Positions 34,204 through 40,540 of a stretch of 64,000 nucleotides of DNA are shown one piece after another. The notes beneath the pieces are model-generated. The model made no database searches, was not told the origin of the DNA, and saw nothing but the letters and a program-made list of their open reading frames with translations. The stretch lies in NCBI GenBank assembly GCA_024401565.1, contig JAKSKU010000006.1:21910-85909 (forward strand), in the 5' to 3' direction. Source of the stretch: Paludibacteraceae bacterium. Lineage in GTDB: Bacteria > Bacteroidota > Bacteroidia > Bacteroidales > Paludibacteraceae. Within the stretch, counting starts at the first letter, position 1. Each line of letters starts with the position of its first letter. The position numbers and the translations under genes are program-made.

Positions 34204-35542
34204 AAAGTTATATAGTAAATTAAAAAATTGGAAATCAACCCAAAATGGCAAATCTGCGATTATGGTTGATGGAGCCAGACGTGTAGGCAAAAGTTATATA
34301 GTAGAAGAGTTTGCTAAAAAAGAGTACAAATCATACATACTTATTGACTTTAACTACGCAGACAAAAGTGTTATAGACATCTTTGAAAGATACCTTACTG
34401 ATTTGGACACGTTTTTTTCGTATTTGAGTCTGTTTTATAGAAAAACTTTATATGTGCGCGAGTCTGTTATTATTTTTGACGAGGTCCAACTATATCCTAA
34501 AGCAAGAGCTGCGATAAAATACTTGGTTCAAGATGGACGATATGATTTTATCGAAACAGGATCGTTGGTCAGCATCAATAAAAATGTAAAAGACATAGTG
34601 ATTCCTTCTGAAGAATATCATATAGATATGCATCCCATGGATTTCGAGGAGTTTCTGTGGGCCATTGGAGAGAATCAAATGATGGATTTTATAAGGAATT
34701 GCTTTGCGAAAGGCATGTCTCTTGGTCCACTTCATCAACGAGCAATGGATTATTTCCGTCAATACATGTTGGTAGGAGGAATGCCTCAAGCTGTTCAGGA
34801 ATATGTCGACAAAAAGGATTTCGTGTCAGTAGATTTTATCAAACGAAATATTATAAGGCTTTATCGTAACGATATATCAAAGTATGCTACAGGATTTGAA
34901 ACCAAAGTGACAAGCATTTTTGATGAAATTCCAGCCCAATTACAAAAACATGAACGAAAATTCAAATTGTCAGACATCTCAGACAAAGCTCGTTTTAGAG
35001 AGTATGAGAGTTCGTTTTTCTGGTTGAACGAGTCAAGAATTGTAAATCTTTGCTTTGGGGCAACAGAGCCTAACGTCGGACTTAGATTAAGAATGGATGC
35101 AAATACATTGAAGTGCTATATGCATGATACAGGTCTTCTTGTGTCGATGGCTTTCGACGAGAATGAAATGGTAAACAACAACTTATATATCAGATTGTTG
35201 ATGGACAAATTGGAGACTAATAGTGGAATGTTGGTTGAAAACATTGTGGCTCAAATATTAAAAGCAAACGGACATAAATTGTATTTCTATTCTCGTAATT
35301 CTGATGTAAAGGAGGATCGTATGGAGCTTGATTTTCTAATATTAAAACCAGATGTCTCAAATCGTCATAATATCTCCCCGATAGAAGTCAAATCATCCAC
35401 TCGATTCTCCACAACATCACTCAAAAAATGTATTGCAAAGTATAAGAATTATCTGGGGACTGCGTACGTTGTGTACCCTGGGGATTTCAAGGTTGAAGAT
35501 GGAATTACATATATTCCTATGTATATGGCGACGTGTTTGTGA
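34196..35542 (+). CDS. AAA ATPase with C-terminal DUF4143 domain
   Basis: A 448-residue protein of the AAA_14/DUF4143 family. The P-loop is GARRVGKS (residues 26-33), Walker B is VIIFDEVQ, and a sensor-like FIETGSL follows. The C-terminal DUF4143 half has a PD-(D/E)XK-like signature: ELDFLIL (D379) and PIEVKSS (E397, K399). It may therefore be an ATP-driven nuclease. The family is widespread in Bacteroidetes and archaea, often in many copies, and has no established role. The start at 34196 is chosen because it follows the repeat array directly; the fourth repeat overlaps it. No partner gene is adjacent on the 5' side. Confidence 0.9.
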   Translation: MERKLYSKLKNWKSTQNGKSAIMVDGARRVGKSYIVEEFAKKEYKSYILIDFNYADKSVIDIFERYLTDLDTFFSYLSLFYRKTLYVRESVIIFDEVQLYPKARAAIKYLVQDGRYDFIETGSLVSINKNVKDIVIPSEEYHIDMHPMDFEEFLWAIGENQMMDFIRNCFAKGMSLGPLHQRAMDYFRQYMLVGGMPQAVQEYVDKKDFVSVDFIKRNIIRLYRNDISKYATGFETKVTSIFDEIPAQLQKHERKFKLSDISDKARFREYESSFFWLNESRIVNLCFGATEPNVGLRLRMDANTLKCYMHDTGLLVSMAFDENEMVNNNLYIRLLMDKLETNSGMLVENIVAQILKANGHKLYFYSRNSDVKEDRMELDFLILKPDVSNRHNISPIEVKSSTRFSTTSLKKCIAKYKNYLGTAYVVYPGDFKVEDGITYIPMYMATCL

Positions 35543-35803
35543 ATTTTCACTACATTTGTGTTTGAAACTAAAACATAGTAGAATGAGATAAAACAACAAT
35601 TCGGAATACTACATAATTTCAAGTATAGAGCTTTTGCTCTTATTCTCAGCAAATAAAAACCGCCAATTTTTGTTAGACCTGAAGAATGAGCAACGAAAGT
35701 TCACGTCTAGGGCGTGGACTGTTTCGTGTTTGTCGCAGGTCTAAGGTTCTTGGCGGTACCCATTTGCAGTGACAAACAAATGAAACGGTCGATGCCTTTT
35801 TTT
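35543..35803. other. 261-base gap carrying the structured RNA candidate
   Basis: The gap between the DUF4143 gene and the small HTH gene is AT-rich up to 35655 and then contains the long hairpin at 35659-35757. Confidence 0.7.
35659..35757 (-). ncRNA. Candidate structured RNA, ~100 nt, four stacked stems
   Basis: Nested arms pair along the whole segment: ACCGCCAA with TTGGCGGT (35659/35750), TTAGACCTG with CAGGTCTAA (35673/35736), ACGAAA with TTTCGT (35693/35722) and GTTCACG with CGTGGAC (35699/35713), closing on loop TCTAGGG. On the minus strand the outer stem is followed at once by a TTTTTATTT run, like an intrinsic terminator, so I favour a minus-strand transcript. Alternatively it is the 5' leader of the HTH gene at 35804 on the plus strand. 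I do not recognise a known RNA family. Confidence 0.55.
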
Positions 35804-36001
35804 ATGGACATTTTTATAGGAAAACATATACAAGATAAAATGAAAGAACAAGGCAGGAGTGCATCCTGGCTTGCACGTCAACTTTGCTGTGACAGAACAA
35901 ATATTTACAAAATCTACAGAAGAAAGAGCATAGACACAGACGTCCTTCAGAAAATATCAGATCTGCTTGGCTATAATTTCTTTGAACTGTACAAAAAATA
36001 A
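35804..36001 (+). CDS. Small XRE-like HTH protein
   Basis: A 65-residue protein read from MDIFIGKHIQDKM. The helix-turn-helix is RSASWLARQLCCDRTNIYKIYRRKSIDTDVLQ (about residues 18-49), followed by ISDLLGYNFFELY. Small single-domain proteins of this type occur widely in Bacteroidetes. Earlier in-frame ATGs (35780, 35792) are possible, but anything upstream of 35758 would be inside the hairpin. It may regulate itself or the neighbouring cassettes; a palindrome at 36055-36071 lies just after it. Confidence 0.75.
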   Translation: MDIFIGKHIQDKMKEQGRSASWLARQLCCDRTNIYKIYRRKSIDTDVLQKISDLLGYNFFELYKK

Positions 36002-36054
36002 GGCTGTTTAATAATTTGCCTAACCTTTGTAATACCCTTGCTGTCTCCAAATTT

Positions 36055-36071
36055 TCTACATTATGTAGAAT
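36055..36071. promoter_or_regulatory. Operator-like palindrome
   Basis: TTCTACATTATGTAGAA is a perfect palindrome of two 8-base arms around one base, followed by T5. It lies between the HTH gene and the next gene and could be a protein-binding site or a short terminator. Confidence 0.45.
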
Positions 36072-36134
36072 TTTTAGCTATAAATTGAGGAAATAATGGC
36101 AATGTGAAATTTATTGATAATCAGTCAAAATACA

Positions 36135-36142
36135 TATTTTTG
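36135..36142 (+). promoter_or_regulatory. -7 box upstream of the UDG-like gene
   Basis: TATTTTTG matches TAnnTTTG, with ATTG 18 bases upstream at 36113. The leader to 36267 would be about 120 bases. Confidence 0.45.
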
Positions 36143-36266
36143 TAGATATGAAAGGTAAGATACATTACGTGCAGAATTGAGCACAATTTTGTATCTCTTA
36201 TAGACTTTTTGGATAAAAACCTCCATAAGCCTTAACGGTAAAATTTATTAATCAAAAGTCAAAAGC

Positions 36267-36977
36267 ATGAATAAAAGTTTTGATGCTAAGTTTTCTGAAA
36301 TTTCAGAACTTAGATGGATTCCATGGATTGGAGACAATTATGAAAGTGCTTCCTGTAAGATTCTGTTGGTTGGAGAAAGTGTGTATGCAACAAGCGAAGA
36401 TCCAATGGAATCGTATGATGCAATCAATTCTAATCCCGATTATGTGAGAGATAGAAATGTAAGTTGGTGGGCCAATTGTCCAATGGAAAATCTTAAATCA
36501 TTTCCTAAAAACACTATGAACGTTCTTTGTCAAGAAAATTCATTTTTGAACGACGAACAATTCAAAAGTAAGTTTTGGAATGGAGTCGCTTTCACAGAAG
36601 TTGTACAGGAAGCAATGACTGACATCAATCAAAGACCATCCCAAGAACAAAGAAAAGAAGGATTGAAAGCGTTGTTTAAGGTATTGGATATTTTGAAACC
36701 AAACTTTGTATTGTTTTTAGGTAATGAAAGTTTGAAAGACCAGTTTATGAAAAAAGCTGTCAATGACCTTAATGTTTGTTTTGAAGAATGTCAATGGAAA
36801 GAAAGTGAAAATGTAAAAAGAAATCATTTTCGTGTTTCGTCATATAACCAGCAATATCCACTGATGGCCATACCTCATCCTTCCAGAATATTGGTGAACG
36901 ATAATCTTAAGATGTTGTGGCACAACGAAATAAAGAGGGAATGCCCCGAGATTATAGATTATTTTAATAGTCTATAA
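36267..36977 (+). CDS. Possible uracil-DNA-glycosylase-fold protein
   Basis: A 236-residue cytoplasmic protein. The arrangement CKILLVGESVY near the N-terminus, KPNFVLFLGNESL in the middle and LMAIPHPSR near the C-terminus recalls the motif layout of the uracil-DNA glycosylase superfamily (a G-rich beta strand, a central hydrophobic strand, and an H-P-S loop). The first motif lacks the usual GxDPG form, so substrate specificity is open. It is isolated between a small HTH gene and a strong terminator within the accessory stretch. It could be a defence or DNA-modification-recognition protein; this is inference and rather uncertain. Confidence 0.55.
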   Translation: MNKSFDAKFSEISELRWIPWIGDNYESASCKILLVGESVYATSEDPMESYDAINSNPDYVRDRNVSWWANCPMENLKSFPKNTMNVLCQENSFLNDEQFKSKFWNGVAFTEVVQEAMTDINQRPSQEQRKEGLKALFKVLDILKPNFVLFLGNESLKDQFMKKAVNDLNVCFEECQWKESENVKRNHFRVSSYNQQYPLMAIPHPSRILVNDNLKMLWHNEIKRECPEIIDYFNSL

Positions 36978-37032
36978 ATGAAAAGTGGACAGCATTCTAT
37001 TATAAATGTATTTGTCACTTTTTGAGATAATT

Positions 37033-37075
37033 AAAGCCGTTTTAGAGATTTGATTTAATCTCTGAAACGGCTTTT
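37033..37075 (+). terminator. Strong intrinsic terminator after the UDG-like gene
   Basis: An 18-bp stem (AAAGCCGTTTTAGAGATT with its complement, one G-U pair) around a 6-base loop, followed by T5. Confidence 0.95.
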
Positions 37076-37127
37076 TGAAATTCGCCCCACAAAACCTTAA
37101 CCATAAAATCAATAAAATTTTGGAATT

Positions 37128-37457
37128 ATGTGGAACAAAGTAGATATGGTGGGGAAAAACCTTGTTGATAATGGATTCTATAAAGCAGTTGGGAATCATT
37201 ATGGATTTATCAATGGAGCAACCGCATGGGTGGCAGTACCAATGTCGATTAAGCAATGGAATGATGTTTGTCTTTGCTTAGTGTCAAGACCACATGAGTT
37301 TTATTCGAGGATTAATTGGAAAACAAGGACCATTACAGTAAGATACATCTATGGTGATGATATTTACATTGTATTTAAGGTACATCGCCATTACATATAT
37401 GTGATGTCCTTCTCAGAATTGTATGGATTATATCCCTCACTTGTAGACTCAAAATAA
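37128..37457 (+). CDS. Small protein of unknown function
   Basis: A 109-residue protein beginning MWNKVDMVGKNLVD, with several aromatic and beta-prone segments (ITVRYIYGDDIYIVFKV) and no signal peptide. I recognise no family. It lies between a terminator and the repeat region that flanks the ATPase gene. Its coding status rests on length, an ATG after an A-rich leader and normal codon use. Confidence 0.5.
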   Translation: MWNKVDMVGKNLVDNGFYKAVGNHYGFINGATAWVAVPMSIKQWNDVCLCLVSRPHEFYSRINWKTRTITVRYIYGDDIYIVFKVHRHYIYVMSFSELYGLYPSLVDSK

Positions 37458-37492
37458 TGCAATTATATACAAGTTGCCAAACTCGCTTATTT
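37457..37492 (+). repeat. AATTATAT/GTTGCCAAAC dispersed element, copy 2
   Basis: GCAATTATATACAAGTTGCC continues into AAACTCGCTTATTT directly after the stop of the small gene. It matches the copies at 28510 and, inverted, 32681-32719. Confidence 0.6.
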
Positions 37493-37591
37493 CCATTCTC
37501 TCGCCCTACGGTCCTAAAATACCATCTCCGTAACTCATTTTTTTAGACCACTTATGGAGGACCTATCTTAAAATATTTCCTCCGTAACCTA

Positions 37592-37672
37592 TAAAAAATA
37601 TGCCTTCATAGCGGATTATGATATACTTTATTCCGCTATGAACACTAAAAATATGCTTTCGTAGCGGAATAT
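37592..37672. repeat. TTCCGCTATGAA palindromic repeats, left flank of the ATPase gene
   Basis: A half unit ending CTTCATAGCGGATTAT is followed by a full hairpin unit, TTCCGCTATGAA ... CTTTCGTAGCGGAA (37631-37670). The same half/full order occurs on the other side at 39242-39340. A second pair, CTCCGTAACTCATTTTT (37529) and CTCCGCAACTCATTTTT (39355), also flanks the gene. Confidence 0.9.
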
Positions 37673-37752
37673 ACGATAAAAATCACCTCTTTAGAATATC
37701 GATTTACTCAATTTTCGCATGTGCCATCACCATCACTATATAATCACAAAAG

Positions 37753-39192
37753 TCATTTCATCAAATCTTCAATCGTTACAACTGATTGGAAATTATTTGA
37801 ATACTCATTTTGTCTGAGTCCAAATGTGGTTATAAGCGTTGTGTGGACATTTAGTTTAGGAAATTTCTCCTCAATTTGCTGTGTTCTCCTTCTTAATGTT
37901 TCATCATACGATTTGTCTACCGTGAATTGGTCCTTGTAGAATTTCATCTCGCAGATATTGACCACATTATCAGCTCTCTCTATCACCATATCTATCTGCA
38001 TTCCAGGATTATTTTCTGATGCTGACACTATATATGCCGATTGTTTCGACGATACACTGCCAATCCCCAGTGCTGATTTTATCTGTTTCGCATGATTGAA
38101 ACAGATCTCTTCAAATGCAATCCCTTTCCATGAGTTGTATTCTGGCTTGTTGATTTTATGTGCCCAATAATCTTCATCTTTCCCTTGATATCCTTCCACA
38201 AACGTAATCCAAAACCAACAAAATGGATCGGAAAGTTTGTAGTGAACATTCCTCTCAGAGTATCCAAACGGAACATATTTCTCCACAAAATCACTCGCAA
38301 TCAATGCCTTTAACAAATTGCTTAAATCACCATTGTTGGATATTCCGACTTTCTTAGCAATCTCGTCGCGCATGTATCCATAATGCCTTGTAAATAAGCA
38401 TTTAATGATTTTTTTGCAAACTGTGTCGTTGATGAATAGCGAACCAAAAAGTCTGTCGAACTCATCTGTTAACTTTGGATTTTTGCAAAAAAACAATTTG
38501 TCAATATTTTGTGCTAACGACAGTGAACGATTGAAATAGTTCATATAATACGGAATGCCACCAAGTGTCATATATGCTTGAATGACATCGTAATCTGACA
38601 TTTTTATGGAGTTGGCATTGTAAAACTCCCTGCACTCTCGTAAAGTGAATGGAGAAAGTTTTATTTGGGAAGTCAATCTGTTGTAAAGACCTCCCTTGTT
38701 GTTTATGAGGTTGTCGACAATCCACGACGTTGCAGATCCACACACCACAAACAAAAGATTTCTACGTGATGCTCCCCAACCATTCCAAAATGCTTCCAAA
38801 GCAGTCACAAATCCAGATCGTGCAGTATCCATCCATGGCAATTCATCAATAAAAACTACTTGTCGTGTGCCATTGTCAAGACGGTCAAGCAATTGCTCAA
38901 GCATGAAAAATGCCTCAAGCCAATTTTTAGGACATGATTGTCCCTCAAGCCCATACCGTATCAACGAATAATAGAAATTCTGTAGTTGATCCTTGGTCTT
39001 ATTAGACTTGCTTTTTTCAATTGGCGACAGTCCTGTGTGCGAGAAAGTCATGACGTCTCTAAAGACCTCCTTAACCAAGAATGTCTTTCCAACTCGTCTT
39101 CTCCCATAGACAGCTACAAACTCAGATTGCTTGCTGTTGTATAGTTTTTTTAGTTCTTCTATTTCCTGTTTTCTTCCAACTATCTCGCACAT
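37753..39192 (-). CDS. Archaeal-type AAA ATPase with C-terminal DUF234 nuclease-like domain
   Basis: A 479-residue ATPase of the Pfam ATPase_2/DUF234 type. The N-terminus reads VGRKQEIEELKKLY, the P-loop is GRRRVGKT (residues 30-37), and Walker B is VVFIDELPWMD. The C-terminal region has a PD-(D/E)XK-like signature with D401 (MQIDMVIE), E415 and K417 (CEMKF). The start is MCEIVGRKQE at 39192; the longer reading adds 12 residues of poor character. The gene is bounded on both sides by the same palindromic repeats in direct orientation. The family has no established function. Confidence 0.9.
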   Translation of the reverse strand: MCEIVGRKQEIEELKKLYNSKQSEFVAVYGRRRVGKTFLVKEVFRDVMTFSHTGLSPIEKSKSNKTKDQLQNFYYSLIRYGLEGQSCPKNWLEAFFMLEQLLDRLDNGTRQVVFIDELPWMDTARSGFVTALEAFWNGWGASRRNLLFVVCGSATSWIVDNLINNKGGLYNRLTSQIKLSPFTLRECREFYNANSIKMSDYDVIQAYMTLGGIPYYMNYFNRSLSLAQNIDKLFFCKNPKLTDEFDRLFGSLFINDTVCKKIIKCLFTRHYGYMRDEIAKKVGISNNGDLSNLLKALIASDFVEKYVPFGYSERNVHYKLSDPFCWFWITFVEGYQGKDEDYWAHKINKPEYNSWKGIAFEEICFNHAKQIKSALGIGSVSSKQSAYIVSASENNPGMQIDMVIERADNVVNICEMKFYKDQFTVDKSYDETLRRRTQQIEEKFPKLNVHTTLITTFGLRQNEYSNNFQSVVTIEDLMK

Positions 39193-39241
39193 AAGCAGTT
39201 CTATAAAAATCGTTATGCAAATATGCACATTTTTTTGTTAT

Positions 39242-39340
39242 ATTCCGCTACGAACACCTAAAAATATATCTTCATAGCGGATTATGACATATGATATTCC
39301 GCTATGAATACCTGAAAATAAGTTTTCGTAGCGGAATTTA
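39242..39340. repeat. TTCCGCTACGAA palindromic repeats, right flank of the ATPase gene
   Basis: Two full hairpin units occur here: TTCCGCTACGAA ... CTTCATAGCGGA (39243-39281) and TTCCGCTATGAA ... TTTTCGTAGCGGAA (39296-39336), separated by about 14 bases as on the left flank. They occupy the 5' region of the ATPase gene. Confidence 0.9.
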
Positions 39341-39405
39341 ACTTCGATACCTCCTCCGCAACTCATTTTTTCTCCTTTCGCAACCAAGTTGCATTTCCTA
39401 TTCCA

Positions 39406-39413
39406 TACCTTTG
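39406..39413 (+). promoter_or_regulatory. -7 box of the methyltransferase gene
   Basis: TACCTTTG is an exact TAnnTTTG match 47 bases before the start codon. Confidence 0.5.
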
Positions 39414-39460
39414 CATCGTAATTAAAAAATAAACAAAAGGATAATCAAAATAATTGGGTT

Positions 39461-40060
39461 ATGATTTGGGATTTGCTTTCACCGTTATACGACTTATTTG
39501 AAACTGCCTACAATGGCAAGTGTTTCAAGGGTATTGCAGAAGAGATTAAGAATCACGTGGATAAGGACGACGTTGTGCTTGAATGTGCCTGTGGCACTGG
39601 CCTGCTGACTCTGCCTATGGCTCAGAAGTGTAAGGAACTTATCGCTACTGACTATTCCGACGGTATGCTAAAGCAGACTCAGAAGAAGATTGGCGGATAT
39701 TCCAATACGAAGATTCAAAAGGCAAGTATTCTGGATATTCCTTTTGAGGATAACCGTTTCGACGTTGTGGTTGCTGCCAATGTGATCCATCTACTTGACG
39801 ATCCTGGTAAGGCTCTTGCGGAGATGAAAAGGGTGTGTAAACCTGGTGGTAAACTTATCATCCCTACTTACGTAAATAAGGAGAGCAAGAATTCGATGGT
39901 GGCAGCCAAACTGCTTTCTATGCTTGGTGTGGACTTCAAACGCCAATTCAGTTTGGATTCATACAAGGAGTTTTTCGCTAATCATAATGTTGAGGTGAAG
40001 GAGTATCACGTCGTGGAGGGAAGAATGCCGTGTGCGTTTGCGATAATAGTAGCCCCCTAA
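39461..40060 (+). CDS. SAM-dependent methyltransferase (class I, UbiE/type 11-like)
   Basis: A 199-residue class I methyltransferase. Motif I is VVLECACGTGLLTLP, followed by the acidic end of strand 2 (LIATDYSDGML), the strand-4 segment RFDVVVAANVIHLLDD and the post-motif MKRVCKPGGKLIIPTYV. The substrate is unknown; a small molecule or quinone-like acceptor is usual for this group. The last codons (GTA GCC CCC TAA) lie in the GC-rich repeat at 40050, so the C-terminus has probably been replaced by the repeat. Confidence 0.88.
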   Translation: MIWDLLSPLYDLFETAYNGKCFKGIAEEIKNHVDKDDVVLECACGTGLLTLPMAQKCKELIATDYSDGMLKQTQKKIGGYSNTKIQKASILDIPFEDNRFDVVVAANVIHLLDDPGKALAEMKRVCKPGGKLIIPTYVNKESKNSMVAAKLLSMLGVDFKRQFSLDSYKEFFANHNVEVKEYHVVEGRMPCAFAIIVAP

Positions 40061-40103
40061 AGGGGGAACTGCAGCCCCCTAACCCCCTGAAGGGGGAATT
40101 TGT
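40050..40103. repeat. GC-rich inverted repeat, left end of the DUF559 cassette
   Basis: Two units: AGCCCCCTAAAGGGGGAACT, then AGCCCCCTAACCCCCTGAAG continuing GGGGAATTTGTA. Each contains a CCCCCTnAAGGGGG hairpin. The same unit occurs in inverted orientation at 40557-40630. Confidence 0.95.
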
Positions 40104-40129
40104 ACTATGCTATTATTTTGTTAAATTTG
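40099..40129 (+). promoter_or_regulatory. Promoter of the DUF559 gene, -33 box inside the repeat end
   Basis: TTTG (40099-40102), 19 bases, then TAAATTTG (40122-40129): both boxes are exact. The TTTG is part of the inner terminus of the GC-rich repeat. The ATG is four bases after the -7 box, so the mRNA is expected to be leaderless. Confidence 0.7.
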
Positions 40130-40133
40130 CAAT

Positions 40134-40499
40134 ATGAATAGTGCAGATCCAGCTTATTACGAAGAATTAAAATTACGTGCAAAACACAATCGCAATAATC
40201 CGACAGAAGCAGAATCCTATTTATGGGAAATGCTTCGTGGCAAAAAAATGGAAGGTTATAAATTCCGTCGTCAACACATTATAGGTAAATACATCGCAGA
40301 TTTCATTTGTTTAAGCAATTCGTTAATTATTGAAGTCGATGGTGGTTATCATGACACCCAAGAACAACAACATGATGATGCTGTTCGTACTGCGTTTCTT
40401 GAAGAACAAGGGTATAAAGTCATAAGATTCAAGAATGAGGAAATTATTGCAAACACCGACGTCGTACTCAAAGAGATAAAAGCAAATCTACTCAAATAA
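40134..40499 (+). CDS. DUF559 endonuclease-like protein (VSR fold)
   Basis: A 121-residue protein of the DUF559 family, related to very-short-patch-repair endonucleases and the PD-(D/E)XK fold. Landmarks are NNPTEAESYLWEMLRG, the GYKFRRQHIIGKYIADFIC strand with D56, LIIEVDGGYH (E67, D69, H73) and YKVIRFKNEEI. All expected acidic residues are present, so it should be catalytically competent. No experimental role is known to me for the stand-alone family. It lies alone between inverted GC-rich repeats, with a promoter that starts in the left repeat. Confidence 0.92.
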   Translation: MNSADPAYYEELKLRAKHNRNNPTEAESYLWEMLRGKKMEGYKFRRQHIIGKYIADFICLSNSLIIEVDGGYHDTQEQQHDDAVRTAFLEEQGYKVIRFKNEEIIANTDVVLKEIKANLLK

Positions 40500-40505
40500 T
40501 TTTTC

Positions 40506-40513
40506 TATTTTTG
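40506..40513 (+). promoter_or_regulatory. -7 box of the antiporter gene
   Basis: TATTTTTG, an exact TAnnTTTG match, begins seven bases after the DUF559 stop and lies 27 bases before the antiporter ATG. Confidence 0.5.
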
Positions 40514-40540
40514 TATAGAAATTCAATTATCTAATACAAA

